Shown: positions 48,627-58,500, counted from the stretch's first letter. The stretch is 64,000 bases of DNA from Pseudomonadota bacterium (GCA_008501635.1 QQUJ01000005.1:42523-106522); one strand, 5' to 3'. The notes: generated by a model from the sequence alone, not told the origin. A program made the numbers and translations.

Positions 48627-49517
48627 TCAGGTCGCGGAGGTCCCCGGCAGCGGCTCATGCGCCGGATCGATCTCTATGTAGCAATAGCCGGGATGAATGC
48701 GTTCGTGCACCCGCCGGCGCACTTCCGCGGTGATGCGTGCGCCCTCCTCGACAGTGATGTTTGGCGCCACTTCGATCTGCATGCCTGCGTGCACGGTATC
48801 GGGACCGACATATTCTGCACGCACACCGCGCAAATTGACCACACCGGGTACTGAACGTGCGGTGCGTTCCATCTCGGCCAGGAACTCCGGACCCGGAGAC
48901 TTGCCAAGCAGAAAGCTCGCGCTGTCGCGAAACAGGATTATCGCATTTGCCGCGATGATGGTTGCCACCACGATCGCGGCGATCGGGTCGGCGAGCGGAT
49001 AGCCTAGCGGGATCAAGATTGTCGCAAGCAGCGCTGCGGCAAGGCCAAGTTGGTCATTGACCAACTCCAAAAGCAGCGCCTTGGCGGCCGCACCGCGTGC
49101 CTTCTGTATGTAGAGCATGACGAGGGGAATTGCCGCCAACACCATGGATCCGACGATCACCCCGAGCACAAGCGGCAGATTCTCGTACTCGACCTCATGC
49201 GGGCGGAAAAGGCGCGGAATCGCCTCTTGATATAGCTGGAAGCTCGTAAAAGAGATGAAAAGCGTCGCGGCAACGAGGGCGGCGATGTTCTGGGCGCGGC
49301 CATAGCCGAACATATGTACGGCATCAGCCTGCCGGCGCGAGTAAGTCGCCGCGATCAGCAGGAAGGTCGTGATAAAGATATCGCTCAGCGTGTGCAGCGC
49401 TTCCGCGAATACCGCCATGACACCTGATGCGAGATAAGCGGCCATCTTCGCCACAAGTATCACGGCGTATAGTGCGAGAGTCAGGCGCAGGGTCCGGATA
49501 TCGCTGGATTCGGGCAC
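48627..49517 (-). CDS. Cation diffusion facilitator (CDF) transporter
   Basis: About 296 residues with six helices. EALHTLSDIFITTFLL and LLLELVNDQLGLAAALLATI carry the paired acid/His residues of the metal sites (H-x3-D and N-D). A C-terminal cytosolic metal-sensing domain ends in CYIEIDPAHEPLPG. GTG at 49517 follows GGGAG at 7 bases; an earlier ATG at 49601 is possible. It probably exports Zn, Co or Fe(II). Confidence 0.88.
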   Translation of the reverse strand: MPESSDIRTLRLTLALYAVILVAKMAAYLASGVMAVFAEALHTLSDIFITTFLLIAATYSRRQADAVHMFGYGRAQNIAALVAATLFISFTSFQLYQEAIPRLFRPHEVEYENLPLVLGVIVGSMVLAAIPLVMLYIQKARGAAAKALLLELVNDQLGLAAALLATILIPLGYPLADPIAAIVVATIIAANAIILFRDSASFLLGKSPGPEFLAEMERTARSVPGVVNLRGVRAEYVGPDTVHAGMQIEVAPNITVEEGARITAEVRRRVHERIHPGYCYIEIDPAHEPLPGTSAT

Positions 49518-50182
49518 GAATCTACTCCCGGAAGTAACGGGCCCATCGCGACAGCTCTCATTGTGTGAGAGCTTCGAGCAGCCGTTTTGACCTCGGATCA
49601 AGCTTGAGATGCGGCTCTGGGTTCACGATCTGACCACGGACGCTTGATTTGGAGCCAAGGGTGCGGTGGATAACGACTCTATCCCCGCGGGCGTGATTTG
49701 TCCAATGACGCCGGTGACCACGCTGTCACCTCCTGAGGCGAGTTAGGGAAAGGACTCTCTGTACTATGAGCGAACATCATGGGTTGGAAGCGGTGGATCC
49801 GGATCAGCGGCGAAGAGGCGGTGGTGTCGCGGCTGTGACAGCCACCCGGGCCTCGGCGTCCGGCGCGGTGCGAAGATCTCCCCTTGAGCCGCGTCAAGAG
49901 CCCCACAGGGCGCCGGCCTGCTCCCGGCCGCCGACTACCAATTCAGCCAGGACGAAGACTACGACGACACGCGGGTGCGCTGCGCGCCAGTCTACCTGGC
50001 CGGTACTGCTCTGGACTTGATGCTGGTCAACAAGGCAGATGCAGGCCCCGCGTAAGCTGTTGGCCTGCACATGGTTGATCCCGTCTCAAGCGGATACAAT
50101 CATGGGCGCGGGATTGCAATAGGCGGTCAGTCGCGGCTCGCCAGATGCATCCGTCACAATGATCATCATCGAGGAGCGAACA
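49518..50182. other. Intergenic region before the DUF6448 gene
   Basis: About 665 bases. A frame around 49930-50055 (ADYQFSQDEDYDDTRVRCAP) looks protein-like and may be the end of a lost gene. Nothing else is recognised. Confidence 0.35.
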
Positions 50183-50749
50183 ATGCTGACTTTCATTTTC
50201 TTATCGACCTTCCTGTTGTTTACCCTGCTCGTTCTGATTCCCCGCAGAGCGAGCGCCCATTGCGACACCGAGGATGGCCCGGCCGTCCTCGATGGGCGTA
50301 AAGCTCTGCAAACCGGCAATGCCAACCATGCGCTGAAATGGATCCTGCCCGAAGGAGACGCGGAATTGCGCCCCATCTTCGACAAGGCCATAAAGGTGCG
50401 TACCCTGAGCGCGGATGCCGCCGATGTGGCAGACCGCCACTTTCTCGAGAATCTGGTGCGCATCCACCGCGCCGGAGAAGGGGCGTCCTATGACGGTATC
50501 AAGCCGACAGGTACCGTGCTGGATCCCGAGGTGGTAGCCGCGGACGAGGCGATGGAGACGGGCAATCTGAAGCCGTTGATGGCGCTGATCCCTGCGGACA
50601 AACATTCGGAGTTGCAGCGCCGTTTCGACAAGGCCAGAGCCCTGAAGCAGTTCGATGTGAACGATCTGGTCGCCGGGCGCGCGTACGTCGCTGCCTATGT
50701 GTCTTTCTACAAATTTGCGGAAGGGGAAGAAGACCATCACCATCACTGA
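50183..50749 (+). CDS. DUF6448 family exported protein
   Basis: A 188-residue protein with an N-terminal signal peptide (FIFLSTFLLFTLLVLIPRRASA) and a mature part starting HCDTEDGP. Repeated motifs GRKALQTGN and DEAMETGN and a natural His-rich tail (EEDHHHH) suggest metal binding. The family has no established function. GAGGAGCGAACA precedes ATG 50183. The next gene, an S26 peptidase, follows after 9 bases and may be co-transcribed. Confidence 0.75.
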   Translation: MLTFIFLSTFLLFTLLVLIPRRASAHCDTEDGPAVLDGRKALQTGNANHALKWILPEGDAELRPIFDKAIKVRTLSADAADVADRHFLENLVRIHRAGEGASYDGIKPTGTVLDPEVVAADEAMETGNLKPLMALIPADKHSELQRRFDKARALKQFDVNDLVAGRAYVAAYVSFYKFAEGEEDHHHH

Positions 50750-50758
50750 GTCGTCCGG

Positions 50759-51226
50759 GTGAACTGGCAATGGCTCGTCATGCTCGGCGCCGGGGGCATC
50801 GCAGCCTTTTTGTTCCGGCGCTATGTCGGATTCGTAATCCGGGTGCACGCGCACTCCATGTGGCCGACGCTGCGTTCCGGGCAGCTTCTGTTCACCCGGT
50901 CGATCCTGCATGGACATCGAATTCGCCATGGCGACATCGCAGTAGTGCAATCCGCTGAGTTGGGTCAGCGTGTGGTCAAGCGGATACTGGGACTGCCGGG
51001 TGATCGGCTGGTGTTGGACTCCGGCGGCCTCGTTCGTAATGGCGAGCAATTGACCGAACCTTATGTGGTTCACGCGGGAGACACGAGCGGCTCGTGGCTG
51101 GTGCCCGAAGGTCATTGTTTCCTGCTGGGAGACAACCGGGCCGCTTCCAGCGACAGCCGTTCATGGAAGCAATCTTTCACGCCGCTGGAGGCGATCCTCG
51201 GGCGGGTACGTGCGCGACGCTTGTAG
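50759..51226 (+). CDS. S26-family signal peptidase (SodX-like)
   Basis: A 155-residue protein starting with GTG. One N-terminal helix is followed by the catalytic Ser in HSMWPTLRSG (about residue 38) and the Lys in VVKRILGLPGDRL, and by GDNRAASSDSR. Short S26 proteins of this kind are annotated as maturation peptidases of nickel superoxide dismutase, but no sodN is adjacent. It may process the adjacent DUF6448 product (inference). Confidence 0.8.
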   Translation: MNWQWLVMLGAGGIAAFLFRRYVGFVIRVHAHSMWPTLRSGQLLFTRSILHGHRIRHGDIAVVQSAELGQRVVKRILGLPGDRLVLDSGGLVRNGEQLTEPYVVHAGDTSGSWLVPEGHCFLLGDNRAASSDSRSWKQSFTPLEAILGRVRARRL

Positions 51227-51565
51227 CACTATCGACCTGAAGACCGACGAGGGAGACCTCCCTGTTGGACCGAAGGTTGCTCTGCTCTGTTTGCAACCTT
51301 GAATCAGATGTCAGACGATTCATGAATCCCAAACGTCAACAGCCCCTACTTTTATCCCGCCGGGTATGTCTCAGGTTAAAACAGTAACGCCACTAGTGGT
51401 GTAAATTCGGGCGTAGCTATTCGAGGCGAAGGGTTGCGGCTTGCCTGTCCCAGCCGTTCGAGTACGGTCCAGCGCAGGCGGACGGTGTCAACCTTGAGTG
51501 CCACCGCATGGTTTTGTCCGCGGCCGATCCGTTACGCCCAAAGCCCCCGCTGTCACCCGCCTGCG
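51227..51565. other. Intergenic region between convergent genes
   Basis: About 340 bases; no gene or repeat recognised. Confidence 0.4.
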
Positions 51566-52120
51566 TTATGCTCGCACCTTGCCGCGGCCAAAAAACCCGA
51601 GCGCGACGAGGATGACGGAAACCGCTGCGATGATCAGCAGCGTCAGGTCCGGCAGATAGTAGGTCGAGTAGATCTCCCAGCCCAAACGCCGCAGCACCTG
51701 GCCTATCTCAGTATAGTTGCCGACAAGATGCCCACCGAGTGTTCCGGTGATCCCCACCAACACCACTCCGATACCGGCCAGCACCACCATTACCCACCGC
51801 GACAGACCGATCCAGAGTTCACCGCCGTGCAGATAGCGGATCACTGCCAGAAGTGTGTAAAAGGCAAGCGACCAGCTTGCCAGCAGCATATGATTGCGCC
51901 CCATCGGTGTGGACGATAGCGTTTCCCATGGAAAGATCAAAAGACCAAGCGCATAGGCAACCGCTCCGGCGATCATGCCGAGGGTGAGAAATACAGGCAG
52001 CGCCCGGTCCATCGCCTGTCCTATAGGGCCGGAGCTGAAGGCCCGGATCACGATTGCCAACGAAGACACCATCCAGAGAGCAATGGGGAAGTGGATCGCT
52101 AAAACATGATAGGGTGCCAT
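51566..52120 (-). CDS. DUF2231-like membrane protein, partner of the haem protein
   Basis: A 184-residue protein with four or five helices. MAPYHVLAIHFPIALWMVSS with several His residues resembles DUF2231-type cytochrome-like membrane proteins. AAGGAG lies 8 bases before ATG 52120. It begins 2 bases after the stop of the ethylbenzene-dehydrogenase-like gene, so the two are co-translated. The conserved His may bind haem. Confidence 0.7.
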   Translation of the reverse strand: MAPYHVLAIHFPIALWMVSSLAIVIRAFSSGPIGQAMDRALPVFLTLGMIAGAVAYALGLLIFPWETLSSTPMGRNHMLLASWSLAFYTLLAVIRYLHGGELWIGLSRWVMVVLAGIGVVLVGITGTLGGHLVGNYTEIGQVLRRLGWEIYSTYYLPDLTLLIIAAVSVILVALGFFGRGKVRA

Positions 52121-52122
52121 TT

Positions 52123-53496
52123 TCAGGCTCCTTTCCGCGAAGATATCGTTGCATTCAGGGCAACACCGAAGGCACCGATCAGGACCAGACCGGCGAGAAG
52201 CGTCAACAGCCACTGACGGCGGATGGCGTCGCGAAACTCGACCTCGACGCCGTAGACCGCCAATTGTTCGGGGCTGTGGCGCGCCTTGACCGGGATTCCG
52301 GCCGCGATAGCCTCAGCCCCGGCGTGATGCGCGCTGTTGAGCATCGGCCACGTCACCTGACCCGGGTAGAACAGGGTCACGTTGGTCCAGATGTCGCTCC
52401 ATGTCGGCGCAACACCGGTGAACCGAGCAGCGTTGATATCGGCTTCGTGTGCCAGACCCAACGTGCGCGGCAACGAGACATAGTGCCAGCGTCCGCCCGT
52501 GGCATTGCGATGAATGGCAAAGGCCACGTCGTAGCTGCGGTGATCTTGCAGGATCTTGTCATCCGCCGGATGCCCGGTGTCGAGCGCCCGCGACAATGTG
52601 ACGTCCCAATAGCCGTCGGCCCAGTGCCCCTCGCCGGATACGCGGATGTCACCGCGTGATCCGGCTGCCGGGCGCAGGATACGTCGCGGCAGGACATCGC
52701 CGTCCTGCCAGCCGGCATCGGGATCGAAGGGAACGGCCTCGCCCTCGATCAGTGCGTAGACCTGGTCCTGTGAGATCCGGCCTGCGGCCACGTCCTCCCA
52801 ATGCAGTGCCCGATACCCGGCTGACGCCATGTTGAACATTACCCGGGGCTGCTTCAGATCTTTGTCCCAGTTGGTCGCGTAGCTGGATGATCCCGCATCG
52901 CCGTCACGTCCCGTGTGGATATGCTGGTCGTCAGCCTCGCCGACAGGATTGGACCGGCCCGCTCGCCAATGCCACAGATCGAGGAAATACCCTGCTTGAC
53001 GCATGCCCAGCAGCTCGCCCTCAGAAGCCATGTCATCCCATCGCCCCAACTGGTTCCGGGTCAACGGCAAATACTTGGTCACCTCCTCGGGTGCCTCGTT
53101 GGTCAACCCCGCCAGACCGTCTCCGACGGTGATGTAGCCGCCGTACCGCGAGAAGGCGGGCACGCTGCCGTCGTCAAGCATCATCGCCACGCGGTCCTCG
53201 TGCATCCCGAACGGGTTGGATCCAGGCATCTCGCCACCCTCGACGATCCAGCTACCATCCTGATAGCGCAAGATGTCGTGGAAAATACCGGGGCGCTCCG
53301 CCGGCCAACGATAGCGGACGAATATCATCGTTTCGTTGTAGGCGGCCTGCACCTGCAATGGCACGGTCAGTTGTTCGGGAATGCTGATGTTGCGGTCCGG
53401 GTCGTTCCTGACGACACCGGTACCATGTGTGACCCACGCATACAGCAACACACCGGAGAATAACCCAACAGCAGTTAACAGTTTAATATTTGACAC
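52123..53496 (-). CDS. Ethylbenzene dehydrogenase-like haem b-binding protein
   Basis: A 457-residue protein with an N-terminal membrane anchor (IKLLTAVGLFSGVLLYAW) and a C-terminal helix (WLLTLLAGLVLIGAFGVAL). The periplasmic body matches the EB_dh/DMSO-reductase-family gamma-subunit fold: YNETMIFVRYRWPAERPGIF, DLWHWRAGRSNPVGEADDQH and WDVTLSRALDTG. GTG start at 53496 follows GGAGAG. No molybdoenzyme subunit is nearby. It probably works as a stand-alone haem b electron carrier with its membrane partner. Confidence 0.78.
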   Translation of the reverse strand: MSNIKLLTAVGLFSGVLLYAWVTHGTGVVRNDPDRNISIPEQLTVPLQVQAAYNETMIFVRYRWPAERPGIFHDILRYQDGSWIVEGGEMPGSNPFGMHEDRVAMMLDDGSVPAFSRYGGYITVGDGLAGLTNEAPEEVTKYLPLTRNQLGRWDDMASEGELLGMRQAGYFLDLWHWRAGRSNPVGEADDQHIHTGRDGDAGSSSYATNWDKDLKQPRVMFNMASAGYRALHWEDVAAGRISQDQVYALIEGEAVPFDPDAGWQDGDVLPRRILRPAAGSRGDIRVSGEGHWADGYWDVTLSRALDTGHPADDKILQDHRSYDVAFAIHRNATGGRWHYVSLPRTLGLAHEADINAARFTGVAPTWSDIWTNVTLFYPGQVTWPMLNSAHHAGAEAIAAGIPVKARHSPEQLAVYGVEVEFRDAIRRQWLLTLLAGLVLIGAFGVALNATISSRKGA

Positions 53497-53815
53497 TATT
53501 TTCTCTCCTGCATGGCCAAGTCAGGATGGCACAGGCGTAGGATCTCATTTCGTGTGAGGGTGTCAGTGCACGAATTCGGATAAAAAAAGACTGGTTCGGG
53601 TGAAAAGCCGTAAGTCGCCAAGCCAACAACCCTCACCCCAGGAACCAGCCTCAATGCATCCTAGTCAACGTGGGTGCAAACATCAACCACAACACGTTCG
53701 CCGTCACGCGGCAAACAGTGATTCCTACACCTTTTTCAGAGATCAATGGAGTCAGCGTCATTGATTATGTTACTGAAGCGGATTCACCTTGAGTGGTGTT
53801 TCAAGGAGGAACTCC
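53497..53815. other. Intergenic region
   Basis: About 320 bases between the divergent haem protein gene and the RAYT pseudogene. No gene recognised; the leftward promoter should be here. Confidence 0.4.
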
Positions 53816-54473
53816 ATGGCCCGCTTTTACGATGAAGCAGACTATAAGGCTACCTGTCGTGTCTCAAGGATGCCGCAACCAAATACCAAGTTGCCATCCA
53901 TGCCTTCGTGCTGATGACCAATCACGTCCACTTGCTGGCAACGCCAAGCGACGAGCAGGGCATCAGCCGCAAGATGCAGGTCCAGAGTCGCAAATACGTG
54001 CAGTATTTCAACTTCACCTATGGTCGTACCGGAACCTTGTGGGAGGGGCGGTACAAATCCACGCTGGTGGATGCCGATAACTATCTACTGACCGTGTACC
54101 GCTATATCGAACTGAACCCCGTGCGGGCCAATAGGGTGTGCACCCATCGGCATCCCCCTGGTCCGGTTACCAGGGTAATGCTCAGGGAACGCCCATCCAG
54201 TTGCTGACACCTCATTCGATGTATCACCGACTGGGCGAAACCGACGCAGAGCGACAGAGTGCCTACCGCGCACTGTTTCGCAGCAGGAGGACTGCGCGAG
54301 ACCTGACGGCGATACGGGAAGCGACGAACAAGGCCTGGGTCCTGGATGATGACCGGTGCAAGGCGCAGATCAAAGCCAAGACCGTGCGGTGGTCCATGCC
54401 TTTGGGGCATGGCGGGGGTATAAAGTCGGCGGCATTTAGAAAAGCCCCCAAATCAATGATTCTGACCCAATAG
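53816..54473 (+). pseudogene. RAYT (REP-associated tyrosine transposase), frameshifted
   Basis: AAGGAGG precedes ATG 53816. The first frame gives MARFYDEADYK; after a frameshift the next gives KYQVAIHAFVLMTNHVHLLA. The HUH motif (TNHVHLL), a TGTLWEGRYKSTLVD segment and YIELNPVRANRV are typical of Y1/RAYT transposases. A second frameshift near 54145 leads into a tail ending at 54473. The N-terminal third is missing. It is inactive. Confidence 0.78.
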
Positions 54474-54929
54474 ATCCTGCCCCCCCCTTTGAAGCTGTAC
54501 GTCAGCGCGCTGATGTGCTGGCATCGATCCGGCGTGGCGAGTATCTGTTCAAGCGCGCCGACCTGAGTCATGAGGTCGTGCTGGATCTCGCTAGGAAAAC
54601 GAAGCGCAAAGAATGCAAAATGGGCTTTGGGATCATTGGTTTTCTGACGAGGTTGATCGTGAGGCGGTATCGATCTGAACAGGGTGTCACTTGCTGCTGC
54701 ACGATGATCCGCAGACCACGACTGGATTGACGCTACGCAGTCCGGACAGTTGCGTATTTTTCATTCATCGTTGCGTCCCTGCGCAACGAAGCGCACGCTG
54801 ATATGCGAAAGCATGTTTTGCATACGGAATTGTGCCCGCGACGGTGCCATCATTTCAGTGCGTGGAAAGTGAAGCTGATTGAGGCTGTAATTTTGTCGGC
54901 CGGCGAGTTATTGAAACGAGGATGTACCA
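54474..54929. other. Spacer before sulP
   Basis: About 455 bases. A frame at about 54480-54680 (ADVLASIRRGEYLFKRADLS) is protein-like but unrecognised and probably a remnant. The rest likely contains the sulP promoter. Confidence 0.35.
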
Positions 54930-56594
54930 TTGGACAACAACCATGACAACCTTATGAACGGTGAATTCACGCCCAAGTTATTTTCCCTGATCAAAGCCGG
55001 TATTCCGCGTGAAACGATACTCAAGGATGTGATGTCCGGAGTGATTGTGGGGATTGTGACCTTGCCGCTGGCGATTGCTTTTGCCATCGCTTCCGGGGTG
55101 TCACCGGAGAAGGGTTTACTGACGGCGATCGTGGCCGGTATCGTTATTTCCGTGTTTGGTGGTAGTCGGGTGCAAATCGGCGGGCCCACCGGTGCTTTTA
55201 TTGTCATTGTCTACGGGATTGTCCAGACCCATGGTGTGGACGGTTTGATCATCGCCACATTCATGGCCGGCTTTATCATGATGGCGTTTGGCCTGGCACG
55301 ATTTGGCAACTTTTTAAAATTTATTCCCTATTCGTTGATTGTGGGTTTTACCAGCGGCATTGCTGTGATTATTTTTTCATCGCAGATTAACGACTTTCTG
55401 GGTTTGCAGATTACCGATATGCCTGCAGATTTTTTCGCCAGATGGTCGCTGTATGCGACTCATTTGAATCAGGTCAATGTTTATGCGGTGGTCATTGCGG
55501 TGACCACGGTGCTGCTGACGCTTTATTTGCAAAAGTTTATCAAGTTGATTCCGGGGTCGGTTGTGGCGATCGTGCTGGCAACCCTGATTGTGCACTTATT
55601 TAATATGCCGGTGCAGACCATTTACAGTCAGTTCGGTGAGATTCCCAATGCGCTAAGCATGCCGAGTTTACCGGAGATGGATTTTGGCATTGTTAAATCG
55701 CTTATCCAGCCGGCCTTTGCGATTGCATTACTGGGTTCGATCGAGTCCCTGTTGTCGGCGGTGGTGGCCGATTCCATGATTGGCGGTAAACACCGGTCTA
55801 ATGTGGAACTGATGGCACAAGGTGCGGCCAATTCCGCCTCGGCGTTGTTTGGTGGTATGCCCGCCACCGGCGCCATTGCCCGCACCGCCACCAATGTCAA
55901 TAATGGCGGCCGTACTCCGATTGCCGGGATTGTTCATGGTGTGGTTTTGTTGTTGATCATGCTGTTGTTTGCGCCCCTGGCAAAACTGATTCCGTTGTCC
56001 TGTCTGGCCGGAATTTTAGTGGTTGTGGCTTACCATATGAGCGAATGGCGTCAATTTAAGTCGATCTTAAAAGGCGACAAAATGGATGTCATTATTTTAC
56101 TCACCACATTTTTCCTGACGGTGCTATTTGATCTGGTGATTGCCATTCAGGTCGGTATTGTGCTGTCGAGTTTTATGTTTATGAATCGAATGAGCCAATC
56201 CGTGCAGATTGATAACATCACTATGGATCAAGAGCGGGTGGAGCGCCTGTTTGAGGAAGAGACTCTGGATGTGCCGGAAGGCGTGGTGTTGTATGAAATC
56301 AATGGGCCGTTATTTTTTGGTGCGGCTCGGCAGTTTCAACACACCCTCACCAGTATTCCCTCATCGGCTCGGGTGATCATATTACGAATGCGCTATGTGC
56401 CCTTGATTGATGCCACCGGTTTTCAGACTTTGAAGGATATCATCAGCAATTTTCACAAGCAGGGCATTCAGGTCATCTTATCGGGCGTTCACGCTGAGCT
56501 GGCGAAAGATTTTGAACGCCATGGTGTCTATCAGGTGCTCGATCGGCAATGGGTGGTGAAAGACATTAAGCAGGCTTTGCGTTTGGTTCACTAG
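54930..56594 (+). CDS. SulP-family anion transporter with STAS domain
   Basis: A 554-residue protein with 10-14 helices; GGSRVQIGGPTGAFIVIVYG is the substrate-site motif, and the C-terminal STAS domain covers about residues 440-550. TTG at 54930 follows GAGG at about 8 bases; ATG 54954 has no ribosome site. It transports sulfate, bicarbonate or dicarboxylates. The TAG stop uses TA plus the first G of the repeat element that follows, so the original C-terminus may have been altered. Confidence 0.9.
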   Translation: MDNNHDNLMNGEFTPKLFSLIKAGIPRETILKDVMSGVIVGIVTLPLAIAFAIASGVSPEKGLLTAIVAGIVISVFGGSRVQIGGPTGAFIVIVYGIVQTHGVDGLIIATFMAGFIMMAFGLARFGNFLKFIPYSLIVGFTSGIAVIIFSSQINDFLGLQITDMPADFFARWSLYATHLNQVNVYAVVIAVTTVLLTLYLQKFIKLIPGSVVAIVLATLIVHLFNMPVQTIYSQFGEIPNALSMPSLPEMDFGIVKSLIQPAFAIALLGSIESLLSAVVADSMIGGKHRSNVELMAQGAANSASALFGGMPATGAIARTATNVNNGGRTPIAGIVHGVVLLLIMLLFAPLAKLIPLSCLAGILVVVAYHMSEWRQFKSILKGDKMDVIILLTTFFLTVLFDLVIAIQVGIVLSSFMFMNRMSQSVQIDNITMDQERVERLFEEETLDVPEGVVLYEINGPLFFGAARQFQHTLTSIPSSARVIILRMRYVPLIDATGFQTLKDIISNFHKQGIQVILSGVHAELAKDFERHGVYQVLDRQWVVKDIKQALRLVH

Positions 56595-56857
56595 AACCTA
56601 TCTCAATAACCCGCGCATGCTGTGTTGAGCCCCAGAGGCGCGATGGGTAGGCCCGAAGGCGCGGCCAATAGCAGCGCTATTGGCAAGTCGAGAACACCGC
56701 CGGCGCACCTCTGGGGTCAGCCCGAAGGGCCGGGCGCTCGTGGCTCCAGCGCGGTGTTGCGGCTCACTCATTGGGAGTGACCCAACCACGATCGCCGCGC
56801 CTGGCGCTCGAACCACGAGCGACCGGCACAGCTCGCGCGGGATATTGAGATAGGTTC
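56594..56857. repeat. 264-bp TA-flanked inverted-repeat element (copy D)
   Basis: Terminal repeats are GAACCTATCTCAATAACCCG on the left and GAACCTATCTCAATATCCCG on the other strand at the right. TA flanks both sides (56592-56593, 56858-56859). Inside lie nested palindromes: CCCCAGAGGCGC / GCGCACCTCTGGGG and GCCAATAGC / GCTATTGGC. A second hairpin module (about 56727-56820) is absent from copy E. No coding capacity; the structure is MITE-like. Confidence 0.8.
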
Positions 56858-57280
56858 TAGTAAACGTAATGTTTAAAGATCGAGCCGTTATTGTGACAGC
56901 TTTTACAGCCAGTCATAACCTGATCATCTATCACCAGTCACCGGCACCTTGTGAGCTGTCGGCGCCCACGCGTTAGCGCAAATGCACCGATTGTCGAGCA
57001 TAGCCGGACGGGTCCACGAACTTGACTCAACCGTCCGTGGTTGCGGAGTAAAACTCCGGTTCGGTTGCGACGGGGCATACTGGACTTCGTTCCATAGTGG
57101 CCTATAGTGCAATAATGAATCGAGCTGACGATTTGCGAAGCTGAGTGATTTCACATGATGGAAACAATGATTTGGATGAGGTCGCGCTCTGTAGGGTAAG
57201 CGAGGTTCAGAGGAGGGCGCTTGCAAGGACAAGTGCCCTTGCGCAGGTTTCATCCACCGATGGAAATTGGAGATCATAGA
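56858..57280. promoter_or_regulatory. Region upstream of the encapsulin operon
   Basis: About 420 bases without a recognisable gene. It should carry the promoter for the ferritin-encapsulin pair. GGAG at about 57266 serves the ferritin start at 57281. No Fur-like operator could be identified with confidence. Confidence 0.4.
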
Positions 57281-57658
57281 ATGACTGGAGCAAGCGCAGG
57301 ACTTCATGAAAATGCCGACAAACTGAAGCCCGAGACCATCGAGCGGCATCGTGCGATTGTCTCGCTGATGGAGGAGCTTGAAGCGGTCGATTGGTATGAT
57401 CAACGGATCGATGCCGCGGAAGACGACGAATTGCGCGCCATCCTCGTGCATAACCGCGATGAAGAGAAGGAGCATGCATGCATGCTGCTCGAGTGGCTGC
57501 GGCGCAGGGACGCCACTTTCGAGCATGAGCTGGAGACGTATCTCTTCACCGAAGGCAAGATCACGGAGCTGGAGAAAAGCGCGCAAGGGGAGGATTCCGG
57601 GGTCCCGGCAAGTGATCTTTCGCTCGGGGTAGGAAGTCTCAAAGAGGGGAACACCTGA
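57281..57658 (+). CDS. Encapsulated ferritin-like protein (EncFtn)
   Basis: A 125-residue two-helix ferritin. E31, E32, E34, W38, Y39, E62 and H65 occupy exactly the metal-site numbering of Rhodospirillum rubrum EncFtn when counted from ATG 57281. The C-terminal tail LSLGVGSLKEGNT is the encapsulation signal. It forms an annular decamer that oxidises Fe(II) inside the encapsulin shell. The stop overlaps the shell gene start by one base. Confidence 0.95.
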   Translation: MTGASAGLHENADKLKPETIERHRAIVSLMEELEAVDWYDQRIDAAEDDELRAILVHNRDEEKEHACMLLEWLRRRDATFEHELETYLFTEGKITELEKSAQGEDSGVPASDLSLGVGSLKEGNT

Positions 57659-58500
57659 TGAACGATCTTCGACGCGAACAAGCTCCGATTACCGCAAAGG
57701 CCTGGGAAACAATCGACGAGGAGGCCAGAACCACACTAAAGGTCAACCTGGCAGCCCGCAAGATTGTGGACTTTGACGGACCCCTGGGGTGGCATAGTTC
57801 CGCGGTCGGACTCGGGCGAACGGAAGCGCTCTCGAACCCGCCGCATGCCGGCGTTTCCGCTTCCTTGCGAAGGGTGCAGCCGCTGGTCGAGTTTCGCGTA
57901 CCGTTTGAACTACCACGCAGCGAGCTCGACGCTATAGCAAGGGGCGCGAAAGATGCGGACTTGCAGCCGGTGTTGGACGCGGCCCGCGCAATTGCGATAG
58001 CGGAGGATCACGCCGTGTTTCACGGATACGCCGACGCCCACATCGAAGGTATTATTGAAGTGGCGGGGGATGAAGCACTCACCCTTACCGATGATTACGA
58101 GAGCTACCCCGGCGTCATCGCGGCCGCTCTTGCAAAACTCCGTATCGCTGGCGTGGACGGACCGTATGCGATCGCGCTCGGACCACAGTGCTACACAGGG
58201 CTCACGCAAACCACCACAAAAGGCGGGTTCCCGGTAATCCGCAATGTCGAGAAGCTGCTGGACGGTCGGATCATTTGGGCTCCCGCTGTCGAAGGGGCCG
58301 TCGTTGTCAGTTTGCGAGGTGGCGATTTCGAACTCGTGGTTGGACGGGATATGTCCATCGGCTATGAACGCCATTCGGCTACAACGGTCGAGCTGTATAT
58401 CGAGGAGAGCTTTACATTCCGGGCTTTGGCACCCGAAGCGGGTGTGCCGCTCTTATACCGCACAGCAAAAAAGCGAAAGGCTGGTGCGCGCAGTAAATGA
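57658..58500 (+). CDS. Family 1 encapsulin shell protein
   Basis: A 280-residue HK97-fold shell protein. It starts MNDLRREQAPITAKAWETID, has KVNLAARKIVDFDGPLGW, and ends with the E-loop/P-domain core (GRDMSIGYERHSATTVELYI and SFTFRALAPEAGVPLLY). It assembles a nanocompartment that stores iron mineralised by EncFtn. It is translationally coupled to the cargo gene. The order cargo-shell is the standard one. Confidence 0.95.
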   Translation: MNDLRREQAPITAKAWETIDEEARTTLKVNLAARKIVDFDGPLGWHSSAVGLGRTEALSNPPHAGVSASLRRVQPLVEFRVPFELPRSELDAIARGAKDADLQPVLDAARAIAIAEDHAVFHGYADAHIEGIIEVAGDEALTLTDDYESYPGVIAAALAKLRIAGVDGPYAIALGPQCYTGLTQTTTKGGFPVIRNVEKLLDGRIIWAPAVEGAVVVSLRGGDFELVVGRDMSIGYERHSATTVELYIEESFTFRALAPEAGVPLLYRTAKKRKAGARSK

